A stretch of 64,000 bases of DNA from Aphanomyces cochlioides (taxonomy: Eukaryota; Oomycota; Saprolegniomycetes; Saprolegniales; Verrucalvaceae), in assembly GCA_019828595.1 (NCBI GenBank), contig JAHQRK010000015.1:1860001-1924000 (forward strand), in the 5' to 3' direction. Shown here in pieces: positions 55,254 to 64,000 of this stretch. The position numbers were made by a program, and so were the translations under genes. The notes below the pieces were generated by a model. The model had not been told where the DNA came from and did not search any database. It saw only the letters and a list, made by a program, of their open reading frames with translations. Position 1 is the first letter of the stretch, and each line of letters starts with the position of its first letter.

Positions 55254-55265
55254 GGTTATGAGCCC
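55254..55265 (+). other. RE-E primer-binding site, half-tRNA type
   Basis: ggttatgagccc directly after the LTR complements the anticodon arm of initiator tRNA-Met (GGGCTCATAACC) rather than a tRNA 3' end. This is the known copia strategy of priming from a cleaved half-tRNA. The Gag ATG (55258) lies inside the site. Confidence 0.7.
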
Positions 55266-56484
55266 AAACTCAAATAAAAGTCAACCTGCCTTGCTCTCTG
55301 GCTCTGCAAATTATCTGGCCTGGAAGTGAGAAACGTCCATCTATATTGCTGGGAAGGGCCTGGAAGGCCATTTTGATGGTTCTATCATCGAACCAGTGGA
55401 GCAAGACTCGACAATCCTTGGTAGTGATGCTTTTGTGGTGAACAAGGCGAGTACTGAGTGGAGAAAGTGGCGTATGGACGACATGAAGTGTATGAGCAAA
55501 GTCCGCGAAAGAATCTCTCAAATTATCCTTGACACTGTTGGAGACGATGTCCGAACGGCCTTTGATTTGTGGAAGCTCATTGAGACTCGCTATGGCAAAG
55601 CGTCCGGATTTACACGTGTCCTTGCTATGAAGGAAATTTACCTTTGCCCTATGCGTCCAGACAAACCGGTGTCCATTTATCTTTCCAACATTAATCGACT
55701 AGTTGGAGTTGCCCGCCAGTTTGGTTGCAGTATCACACCCGAAGACGAAGCGTGGTTTGTTTTGCTGAACTTGGACCCAAAGTTCACATCGACGTCGCTC
55801 TTCAACGAAATTCATGACAAATATACAGCCAGTGACGTGGAGATTTTGAAAATGCGGATCGAGGATGACGAACGTAGGCTCACCGAGATGTCTGCACTTA
55901 GACGCAATCGCCCTGCCATGGCTGGACCAAGTAAAGAAGCCGTTCTTGCTGTCACCGCGGTACGATGTTACAAGTGTCAAGGATACGGCCACACAGCTTC
56001 CGATTGCCCCTTGTCTGAAATGTTTGGAGATGATGGAGTACCTAGGCCAAAGTCTCGCAAACGAATCTTTTTCAAGAAGAAGAACACGAAATATGATGAA
56101 AAGAAGCCGGTGCAAGTTCATTTTGCACTCGCTGTACGTGGAAAGAAACCGATGTCTGGATGGTATGGTGACAGCAGTTCCACAGTGCATGTGTGTAGCC
56201 CACAGCATAGACACCTCTTGCATGACGTCGAGAAATTGGCTGTGCCCCGCGTTGTACAAGGTTTTGGATCAATCGACGGTAAAGTCACATCAGAGTACCA
56301 AGGAAAATGGGTTGTGAAGACCAAGAATGGTACCCGCACAATCCACAATGTACTGTATTTCCCCGATTCAAGTGTGTCCTTGCTCTCTTTGGTGGTGTTT
56401 AATGCGCGAGGATATGACTTTGGAACTAAAGGTACGTCTGTCTTAGTCAATGACGAAAGGGCAGCACGAAGTGTTGCTATTTGA
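55258..56484 (+). pseudogene. RE-E Gag and protease region
   Basis: The ATG at 55258 reads MSPNSNKSQPALLSGSANYL and then an in-frame TGA at 55327, where copia Gags usually have Trp. The frame continues through the copia Gag (UBN2-like) fold (FDLWKLIETRYGKASGF, LAMKEIYLCPM), the knuckle CYKCQGYGHTASDC near 55966 and the protease site GWYGDSSSTVHVC. That site has Asp-Ser-Ser where Asp-Ser-Gly is expected. A one-base slip near 56465 leads to the integrase frame. Confidence 0.88.
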
Positions 56485-57800
56485 GCGATCTGGATCTTTG
56501 TATGAGCTTGTTGGCGAATGCATCGCTCCAGAACGAATTTTGGCTGTATCGGAGATCGATGTGTGGCACCGGCGCATGGGCCACACGTCTGCTGCCAAGC
56601 TCAAACAGCTTAGTTCCTCTGGCTTTGCGATGCCCAACCTCGCTGGTCAATCCCTCTCAACATGCAACGTGTGCCTTGAATCGAATCTACGCCGACAAAT
56701 GTTCAATAAGGAGAAGATGCAAGACGATTTACACGATATGGTCAGCGTGGACTTAATGTTTTTCAGCGTGCCGTCGCGTGAAGGTTTTACCTGTGCACTG
56801 AATCTGGTTACGCATGATCATTGGCTTAGTTTCGTTGCCCCACTGCGTCACAAGAGTGAAGCTCTGACTGCCTTCAAGCCATTTTTCACGTACTACAAGA
56901 CTCAGCGCAACACTAGCATCAGGCATGTGAAGTGCGACGATGGTGGCGAGTTTGCCGGTCAATTTAAGTCATTTCTTGCTGAAAGAGGCGTCGAATTGCA
57001 TGTTACCCCTCGTGCGACACCACAGCTCAATGGCATTGCCGAGCGCACTGGCGGTGTACTTGGTACCATGGTTCGAGCAATGCTCAAGGACGCCAACCTT
57101 CCAAAATCCTACTGGTCGGATGCTCTTCGATGCGCTGCCTATCTCCGCAATCGTCTGCCCGCCACACACTTGGAAGGCAAAACCCCCATCGAAGCTTTCT
57201 GCGGTAGACCGCCAAACATGTCGTACATTCGTCGATTTGGCCAGACATGCTTCGTCTTGTCTCCCTCAACTCGCAAATTGGACGATCGCGGCGTCAAATG
57301 CATCCTTCTGGGTTTTGACACACTTGGTTACAAAGTCTTGGACCTCAGTACTCGTCGAGTTATGTACAGCAGGCACTGCACCTTTGTCGATGATGCCATC
57401 CCGAATCCGACACACGCTACGGACGTATCAACTCTTGACGACTTGCTCGCCCCCCGTGACGACGACGATATGGTTGATGGGTCTGAGTCAGAACCGGTGT
57501 CTCCCACTGATGGTGTTGCCCCCGAGGGGAAGTCTGGCGCTGGTAATTATCCTCCTTATGGCTTTACCGAGTCGTCCGAAAGTGGTGCTGCTTCATCATT
57601 TGCACCCTCCCGTGATGACTCTCGTGATGACAACAATGGAGTTGGTTTAGACAATGACGATGTGTCCGTGATAACTGTAATGCAGATCCCATTGATCGCG
57701 AGTCAATTAACGAAGGTGACCAGCAGCATCTATCCACGGATGGAGATGAACGTGAAGGAACCACCCAACCAGGTAGCTCGGAAGATGATGGTGTGCACTC
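56450..57800 (+). pseudogene. RE-E integrase
   Basis: GAG-pre-integrase/zinc part with WHRRMGHTSAAKL and CNVCLES; core with Asp in MVSVDLMFFSV, Asp in VKCDDGGEFAG and Glu in NGIAERTGGVLG; then the copia-typical YWSDALRCAAYLRNRLPA and CILLGFDTLGYKV. Open through about 57800, then an acidic low-complexity spacer with a frame change. Confidence 0.9.
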
Positions 57801-59683
57801 GGAGGTGCCGAATGACTCGTACGGTCCATACGATGAAGACTATGTTGATGATGGCCATGTATTTCAAGAGGAGGACCCACCTGGCGAGTACCAAACTCCG
57901 CCGCAAGATGGCATACCCGATGAATCGAATCCAACTGGCGAGTACCAAACTCCAACGCAAGATGGCATAGCCGATGAATCGAATCAGCAACCTACAGTAT
58001 CCCCTGATGCGATTCCTCGTCGCCGTGGCGTCAAACGCCTGTCCGATACTGAAGACGACGCAGATCCGAAGCAACAACCGCTCCGAAGAAGCAAACGACT
58101 TGCTGTATTGCGCCAAAAATACGCCGAAGGATACAGTCTTGCTGTGGTAGACATATGCTTGTTCATCGATGACACCCCACGAAACTACAATAAAGCTATT
58201 TCGAGTCCAGAAGCCGATCGTTGGAGACAAGCAATTAGTGAAGAACTGATGTCTCATCACCAGTACGGTACGTGGTGTGAAACTGATATACGTCATAAGC
58301 GATCCTTGGACACAACTTGGGTGTTCAAGAAGGAAATTGATAAGGATGGCCAAGTTGCAAGATTCAAGACTCGTCTGGTCATTCGTGGTTATATGCAAAT
58401 ACCCGGCGTCGACTTTGGTGAAACTTATGCCCTGTCGCACGTATTACAGCTGTTTGAGCTGTCTTGCGATCGCAGCTCATCGGGACTACGAGATCAAACA
58501 ATACGACATCAATACGGCATTTCCGAACCCTACTGTCGACTATGAGATATACATCAAACGGCCTCAGGGGTGCAATGCCACTACTACCTACTTGAAGCTT
58601 TTGAAAAGCCTGTATGGATTAAGACAGTCGCCTCGTTGCTGGAACTCGCTTCTTGACAAGACCCTCAAGCTATTTGGATTCATTCCTGCTCCCTCTGATC
58701 CCTGTGTACACATCATTGGTGATAGTGCTGCGTATCTGGTGGTGTATGTGGACGATCTGATAGTCTGTGGACGCGACATGAAGCTCGTTTACAAGTTTGA
58801 GAAGTTTCTTGAGTCAAAGTTTGCAATCAAGAAACTTGGAGACTTGGAATATTTTCTTGGAGTGTGTGTCTCAAGTGACCGAGCCAAACGAGAAATCTAC
58901 TTGAGCCAGTCCAACTTCATTGACCAATTACTCGTGAAGTTTGATGTTAAGACGCATGGCCTACTTGTTCCGATGAAGGATAGACCAGTTTTTATGGCGA
59001 CGGACATTGTAGATACGAAATTACCGTATCGTGAGCTTGTCGGCGCCTTACTTTACTTGCAACAATGGACACGCCCCGATATCAGCTTTGATGTCTCCAT
59101 TCTATCAAGGTATCTGTCCACTCCAACTGCTAAACTTTATGGAGCTGCAATTATTGTAATCCGATACTTGAAGAAAACGCGAGATCACAAGCTGGTTCTT
59201 GGCGGGAGCTCACCGTTGCACTTAGTTGGTTTCTGTGATGCTGATTTCGCTACTGACTCTTCCGACCGTAAGAGCCAAACTGGTTATGCTTTCCTTCTGG
59301 GCGATAAACCGCTGGCCTGGCGAAGTGTAAAGCAAACTCTGGTTGCGGCATCTACGGTCGAAGCTGAATACATCGCGCTGAACTCTGCTGTCTCGGAAGC
59401 ACTCTACTTGCGACAACTGATGAACCAATTGCTGTGTCCCACAGAGACTGTTGTTCTGTACGAGGACAACATAGGTGCGATCCATCTTGCCAAGAATCCA
59501 ATTCATCATGATGGTTATAATCACTTTGATGTACGGCTCCATTGAGTGCGTGATTACATCGAAAAGAAACTGATCCAACTTGCCTACAGTACGTCCGAAC
59601 TCCGAGCAACTTGCCGACGGTTTCTCGAAGCCGCTGACAAATGTGAAGTTCTTGGAATTCAAGCAATTGTTGCTTGAGGGGAA
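57793..59683 (+). pseudogene. RE-E reverse transcriptase and RNase H
   Basis: The spacer is followed by RT in two frames joined near 58440: TTWVFKKEIDKDGQVARFK and RLVIRGYMQIPGVDFGETY, then DINTAFPNPTVDYEIYIKRP, SLYGLRQSPRCWN and the active site VVYVDDLIVC at about 58738-58770. RNase H: HLVGFCDADFATDSSDRKSQ, AASTVEAEYIAL, LYEDNIGAIHLAKNP. A stop near 59543 (RLH, then TGA) interrupts the final KLADGFSKPL-type tail. Two frame changes and one stop in total. Confidence 0.9.
57881..57988 (+). repeat. 54-bp in-frame tandem duplication in RE-E spacer
   Basis: Two 18-codon units (GEYQTPPQDGIPDESNPT and a diverged copy) in the acidic region between integrase and RT. Confidence 0.85.
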
Positions 59684-59684
59684 G
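59671..59684 (+). other. RE-E polypurine tract
   Basis: tgcttgaggggaag immediately before the 3' LTR TGTTAG. Confidence 0.7.
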
Positions 59685-59815
59685 TGTTAGAAAACTAGTA
59701 CAATGCATTTGTACAGCGGACAAGATGGCATACAAACTCCAAGTCAGTCCCACCACTTAGTGGTGACCAATCTCAATCACTTTTGTTTTCCCCTTCTGTG
59801 GTTGATATTGTGTTA
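59685..59815 (+). repeat. RE-E 3' LTR (131 bp)
   Basis: Same start and end as the 5' LTR. Carries a 6-bp insertion near its start and lacks the 37-bp segment. Confidence 0.88.
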
Positions 59816-59953
59816 ATGCAAACCCTCGCGGAGATCCAAAGCATGAAGTCTCGAGCGGTGGAAGTCATGCACAAGGAGAAGGCCAAGCTTCAACACCATC
59901 AAGTCGTGAAGAGCTGGAGGCAATGGTTTTTCCACGCTCTGGGGTTCATTTAA
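59816..59953 (+). pseudogene. Peptidase S33 pseudogene, last 45 codons
   Basis: Begins with the duplicated target atgca and reads MQTLAEIQSMKSRAVEVMHK, a basic helical tail, ending HALGFI with TAA at 59951-59953. The frame is the one left at 55091. Confidence 0.8.
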
Positions 59954-59985
59954 CACTTAGAAGGGCGATAACAACATCTACAGAA

Positions 59986-60432
59986 TCAACAAAAGCCGCT
60001 GGACTCAGTCGGCCAGACAACGTCGTAGCACATGCCATGGATGAAAGAAGTCGTCGGGGCGAAGTGGCGACTGGCAAGCGCTTGGCGACAACTCGATGCC
60101 GACGTTGATTTTGTCGTTGATTTCGGCATGAGATGGACTTCAGGCCATTCAGAAATGGGCGTCAGGAACGGATGCTTCTTCTTCCACTTCTTCGCGGCGA
60201 CAATGGACAAGGGAACGCGCCGTCCCGAGACGTATTCCGGCCGCGTGTGGTATCTCGAGGGGGGCGCCACGGGGGGATACACGTGGTTAAACACGACATT
60301 CTGGGGGTGTTCCTTGAGGATGGCTTTGATGTGAGCGAGTTCGCGTTTGTACGGAGCCGGAGGACGATCGGAAGACGGCCGAAAGAAGCAAGAGAGGGCT
60401 CGCAACATGGACTCAAAGGCAAAACTGTCCAT
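59986..60432 (-). CDS. Hypothetical protein, 148 aa
   Basis: ATG at 60432 (MDSFAFESMLRALSCFFRPS), then APYKRELAHIKAILKEHPQN, a Pro-rich centre (NHVYPPVAPPSRYHTRPEYV), a basic patch (AAKKWKKKHPFLTPISEWPE) and a Cys-containing C-terminus. No family recognised. Composition and the absence of low-complexity runs favour a real protein, and an open frame extends upstream of the ATG. It converges with the S33 remnant and lies 118 bp downstream of the Uma2-like gene, same strand. Confidence 0.45.
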   Translation of the reverse strand: MDSFAFESMLRALSCFFRPSSDRPPAPYKRELAHIKAILKEHPQNVVFNHVYPPVAPPSRYHTRPEYVSGRRVPLSIVAAKKWKKKHPFLTPISEWPEVHLMPKSTTKSTSASSCRQALASRHFAPTTSFIHGMCYDVVWPTESSGFC

Positions 60433-60550
60433 GAAGTTCGAGGCGTCTCGTCCTTTTCGAAATTGGAAGAAAAGAAGAAAACGGTATAGAAAGTCCAAAA
60501 GGAGACATTTCAAACTTGTGAAACTACACATGTCTCCAGCAAAACGCGCC

Positions 60551-61408
60551 TCAATGACCAGCCCCTTTGTCCTCGACCGATTGATCAATCCACGTTCGCA
60601 GTTCAACCAAATCAATCGAGATTTCAGCATCGGCTGCACCTGCCAACGACGCTGGTAAGTCGACTCCAAAGTACACCAATGCCAGTGGAAACGCAATCTG
60701 CAGTGGCCCTGGACGAGGAACTCCAAAGGCCACAGTGGTGACTCGCGCAGGTGGACCACGCAGGTATAAGATAGACGTTCGGTTGGAGCTCCCAGGGAAT
60801 ATCTTGATGCCAATCGCAACTTGCACGGAGGTTTCGTCGCTCATCCAACGGGCGAGTTTCGCTCCAAGTCGCGGCAGACTGTCGTTCTTGTACGCTACTT
60901 CCACGACGACGTTGGGACAAGCAAAGCCACGTGAGGATTGCAAAATAGGTCCGCCAACTCTCAACCCGACGGGGGTGAGAGCCAAGTCAGGTTCTTGGCC
61001 ACGATCTCCAATTGTGCACATTGGAGAGCCACAGAATAGACTGTCATCAAGGTCAGGTTCGTTTCCAGCATGACAGATTTGCCGCATGATTGAGCGACAG
61101 ACGCGGTATGCTGTTCGCTCGTGAATTTCTGTCGGAAGGCTGTAGATGACCACTTGTCCACTCTTCGTTCCGTCATCATGCGGCTCGAACGCCCAACGGC
61201 GAATACGCCCTTCGTTGTGCTTAAGCCATAACTCAAATTCTTTCCATGTCATGCAAGGACACAAGACGACTGGCCCCCAACTTGGATCGCCATATTCATC
61301 GACAGTTGGCGCATTCAAGATCGGATCGTCCATCATTGCTTGCAATTCTCTTCGTGCTCTGTCGACATCTTCGCTTTGAATTTTGTCCATGGGCGCTCGC
61401 TGTACCAT
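60551..61408 (-). CDS. Uma2-like (PD-(D/E)XK-like fold) protein, intact
   Basis: 285 aa from the ATG at 61408 (MVQRAPMDKI); an upstream extension has no ATG. Residues 45-115 are a domain with conserved Trp residues (WKEFELWLKHNEGRIRRWAF). Residues 135-205 match the Uma2 nuclease-fold pattern: EPD (Asp141), PNVVVEVAYK (Glu170) and a downstream Lys in LGAKLARW (Lys184). The C-terminus includes PRPGPLQIAFPLALVYFGVD. The family is widespread in cyanobacteria. Here it is at least a three-member family, two members dead. No signal peptide or membrane segment. The molecular role is unknown and nuclease activity is inference. Confidence 0.7.
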   Translation of the reverse strand: MVQRAPMDKIQSEDVDRARRELQAMMDDPILNAPTVDEYGDPSWGPVVLCPCMTWKEFELWLKHNEGRIRRWAFEPHDDGTKSGQVVIYSLPTEIHERTAYRVCRSIMRQICHAGNEPDLDDSLFCGSPMCTIGDRGQEPDLALTPVGLRVGGPILQSSRGFACPNVVVEVAYKNDSLPRLGAKLARWMSDETSVQVAIGIKIFPGSSNRTSILYLRGPPARVTTVAFGVPRPGPLQIAFPLALVYFGVDLPASLAGAADAEISIDLVELRTWIDQSVEDKGAGH

Positions 61409-61994
61409 GCAGTGGAGGGGAAGCGAGTTGAAAGATGCGGTGGTTCTTTCACTCGTCAAGAAACATCATCGTGCGAATCCGTCAACGTCTTGATCCTTCA
61501 ACCGCTGAAGGATCAACGTGCTGGAGTCTCCATTACGGTACATGGTGTAGTCCATCTACACGTATCCGCCGCCGAATGTACTTTGGAGAATCAACATCTC
61601 AGCGAGGACATCCTAGCATGGAGGGAGCTCAGTGCGACTGCCGAGTCAAGAAAAGCATCAAGTTGAAAGACCATTTCGACGTTAGGGCTCCAACCCACGC
61701 AATCCAGCACGCGTGTCTCTCCCCCGCCGTTCCATCTTTTCGACGCTTGCAGTGGACATTCCAACATGAATGCGGACTTCCAGCTCGACAGAGCCAAATC
61801 GACCAAAACGAAGCTCGACAGCGCTCTCCAAGAAGTGTGAATCAACGCCAAAGCTCGTCCTTGACTGATATGCAGCCGCTCTCAACCAAGTCGACGCTCA
61901 TGTCTCCCACAAACGGTACACTGTACAACGGTGGCTATCATCTTTTCGCAGATCAACGCGTCATCCACTTCTTCATTTGAGATCTTATGCAGCC
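61409..61994. other. Intergenic region upstream of the GH3 gene
   Basis: 586 bp between divergent genes, so it should hold the promoters of the Uma2-like gene and the GH3 gene. Long open frames on both strands (for example 61435-61980 plus) show no motif and are treated as chance frames. Confidence 0.4.
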
Positions 61995-64000
61995 ATGACG
62001 CCATTCCTTCGCTTCGGTTCCGTTTTCGCTCTCCTTTGGCAAGCTCTTGATGCTACAGACCCTGCAGCGTCTCTGGACCATGATGCTCAAGCTTGGGCTC
62101 TTGTCCGCGCCATGGTAAGTCGCTCCTGATCTGCATTTCTCCAGCTCTAGCTCTGCTTTCGTAGACGCCAGAGCAACTTGTCGGCCACATGAATCAACTG
62201 GACGTCATGACAGTCCGCAGCGATCCTCTCTGGAATGACAGACAAGTCGAGAGCAATGCCAGGCGCTTCGTGGGGTCGTACATCAACACGCCAAGCGATC
62301 AAGCGTCCGCGGACGCCAGTAGAAGAGTCTGGAACGTCACACAATGGCGCAAAGGGCTTGATTCGTTGCAGGCATTGCAGTTCAACATTACAAAGACGCC
62401 GATATTGTACGGCCTCGACTCGATCCACGGCGCGCAGTACGTCTCCTATGCCGTATTGTTTCCCCAGAGCATCAATGCCGGCGCAACTTTTGACCCTGAC
62501 GCGATCTACAGCTACGGCAGCTTTGTAGGGAGGGATACCAAGGCTGCTGGCATCCCGTGGGTCTTTTATCCCGTCCTGGACGTCATGCGGCACAAACATT
62601 GGTCTCGACTGTACGAATCGTTCGGTGAAGACCCACTTCAAGTCGCGGAGATGGCGCAAGCGGTCGTCCGCGGCATCCAAAGTCGCCAAGTTGCAGCGTG
62701 CTTCAAGCATTTCATCGGCTATTCCGCGACCAACTCTGGAAACGACCGCGACTACGCCGAACTGAGCGACTATGAGCTGCTGAACCACTTTGCGCCGCCG
62801 TTTAAAGCGGCAATTGACGCTGGCATCATGACTGGCATGGGATCTTTCATTGGAATCAACGGCGTTCCCCTCGCGGCGGACGAAAGACTCCACCGCGGCT
62901 TGCTTCGCCACGATCTTGCGTTCAACGGGACGTTTGTGACCGACTGGGGCGAGCTCTACTTTATGCACAACGACGTTCCAGGCTACAGCAAAGCCCAAGC
63001 CGTCGAGGAAGCGCTGCAGAAGTCCGAGTACGATTTAGTCATGGTGCCGGCGGATTTTTCCTTTGCTGACGCTGCCAAATGCCTCTTGGACGAGGGAAAA
63101 GTCTCCCTCGAGCGGATTCAGCAGTCGGTTCAGCGGATTCTCAAGCTTAAACTCGATTTAAAGCTGTACGACGACGCAGTTCCTGGTGCCGACCTCGCCG
63201 AGCAAGTTGGAGACAGAGAAAGCGAGCTAGCGGCGCTCAAAATTGCTCAAGAGTCGATCGTGCTACTGAAGAACCAAGCCAAGACGTTGCCCTTGACTCC
63301 AACTGCGTCCGTTTTCATGACGGGACCGGCGATGGACGACATTGGACTGCTCTGCGGCGGCTGGACGCTCCAGTGGCAAGGTCTTTCAGGCGGAACTTCA
63401 GTGTTTCCCCATGGACAGACCATTCTCCAAGCATTCCAAGCCGCCATGAAGCAAAAAGTCGCGTCGTATCGCGGCGTTGACGTCGATGGACGCGTTGAGG
63501 GCCTTGATACTGCCAAAAGCCTCGCAAGGCAATCCGAATTCACCGTCGTCGTCTTGGGGGAACGGACATTTGCTGAAGTTGTCGGCAATTATGACTCGGC
63601 GACATTTCCACGAGGTTTGATCGGCTATATCCAAGCGCTGGCGGCGACGGGGACCAAGTTGATTCTTGTCCTGACGGGAGGCCGGCCGCGAGTCCTTCAA
63701 GGCCTCGCTGACGTCGCAAGTGCTGTGCTTTGGGCCGGTCTTCCTTGCGAAATGGGTGGCCAAGCGATTGCCGACGTCCTGCTGGGTGTCGTTAATCCCA
63801 GCGGGAAATTGCCGCTGACTTACCCCAAGACGGAGGATTTCGACAACTTGGCGACGCCGTACTACCACCGCCACCGAGATATTTGCTTGAAATCCCGCGC
63901 TCGTTGTCCAGCCGAGTGGAACTTTGGCCACGGGCTGAGCTACACGCAGTTTGTCTACTCCAACATGCTGCTCCGAGCGCTGTCGTCCACTTGGATCTCA
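61995..64000 (+). CDS. Glycoside hydrolase family 3 (beta-glucosidase type), 3' end beyond window
   Basis: Hydrolyses terminal beta-linked glucose, probably secreted. Exon 1 (61995-62114, 40 codons) starts with a hydrophobic leader (MTPFLRFGSVFALLWQALDA). Exon 2 (62165 on) is open to the window end, 652 residues in all. Motifs: LYGLDSIHGA 121-130, ESFGEDP 191-197, KHFIGYS 221-227, nucleophile Asp300 in TFVTDWGELY, then the C-terminal domain with VVVLGERTFAEVVGN, NPSGKLPLTYP and NFGHGLSYTQF. Order and spacing are as in two-domain GH3 enzymes. No lesion seen. Specificity cannot be told from sequence. Confidence 0.92.
62115..62164 (+). other. Intron 1 of the GH3 gene (50 bp)
   Basis: Donor gtaagt after ATG, acceptor ctttcgtag before ACGCCAGAG. 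Removing it joins two frames with matching phase (0). Short GT-AG introns of this size fit oomycetes. Confidence 0.88.

Larger units (their letters stand above)
55092..59815 (+). mobile_element. RE-E: complete Ty1/copia element inserted in the S33 gene
   Basis: 4724 bp. It has a 5-bp target duplication atgca, LTRs of 162 and 131 bp starting TGTTAG and ending GTGTTA, a half-tRNA-type primer-binding site, Gag-protease, integrase before RT (the copia order), RNase H and a polypurine tract. Removing the element restores a continuous reading frame of the host gene across atgca. The LTRs differ by a 37-bp gap and a small insertion, so this insertion is older than RE-B. Confidence 0.95.

Noticed and set aside
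61435..61980. 181-codon plus-strand frame upstream of the GH3 gene
   Set aside because: Composition is Arg/Ser/Gln-rich and shadow-like, no motif, starts within the Uma2 promoter region; equally long frames exist on the other strand.

Overview
The window is eukaryotic and is best explained as a repeat-rich accessory region of an oomycete genome, probably a water mould of the Saprolegniales type. That placement is inference. It rests on a 50-bp GT-AG intron, a receptor-like TKL kinase family with a cysteine-rich ectodomain, a family of short-chain dehydrogenases, tRNA-Pro(UGG) genes, a secreted GH3 glycosidase and Ty3/gypsy plus Ty1/copia retroelements. No bacterial operon structure is visible. 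Most genes are broken by single-base frameshifts or stops.

Layout. 1-7950: a decayed Ty3/gypsy element (RE-A, minus strand) whose RT-RNase H block lies inverted on the plus strand. 7951-14540: 3.6 near-identical copies of a 1.81-kb unit in which two mobile-element-like modules alternate: module A (PIF/Harbinger-like with a Myb/SANT ORF) and module B (143-bp inverted arms). 15259-16187: a frameshifted SDR gene. 16294-21762: a complete Ty3/gypsy element with chromodomain and apparently identical LTRs (RE-B). 22399-23747: remains of Uma2-like genes. 24725-26395: a dead receptor-like kinase. 27169-33311: a Ty3/gypsy element (RE-C) whose 3' LTR is cut after 37 bp. 33312-41912: an apparently perfect palindrome with two 3976-bp arms and a 649-bp spacer. 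Each arm carries two SDR genes, three tRNA-Pro genes and a kinase 3' end. 41772-43610: an intact receptor-like kinase running out of the right arm. 44406-53100: a third kinase split by RE-D (44976-52418), a Ty3/gypsy element related to RE-C. 53690-59953: a peptidase S33 pseudogene split by a Ty1/copia element (RE-E, 55092-59815, TSD ATGCA). 59986-64000: a small hypothetical gene, an intact Uma2-like gene and the 5' part of a GH3 gene.

Most notable signals. RE-C and RE-D each carry, between pol and the 3' LTR, an opposite-strand reading frame that starts near the 3' LTR and overlaps the end of pol tail to tail. The two predicted proteins are recognisably homologous. They consist of a helical domain, an Arg-Ser-rich linker and a C-terminal coiled coil, and look like a conserved antisense accessory gene of this gypsy lineage. 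Second is the 4-kb palindrome, which has tRNA genes near its centre and an outer edge that falls inside an LTR. Third is the alternating A/B transposon array.

Functionally this is a gene-family nursery (receptor-like kinases, SDRs, Uma2-like proteins) reshaped by retroelement insertion and inverted or tandem duplication. The only clearly intact protein genes are the kinase at 41772-43610, the Uma2-like gene at 60551-61408 and, as far as it is seen, the GH3 gene. Frameshifts even in a young element (RE-B) mean that some breaks could be base-calling errors.
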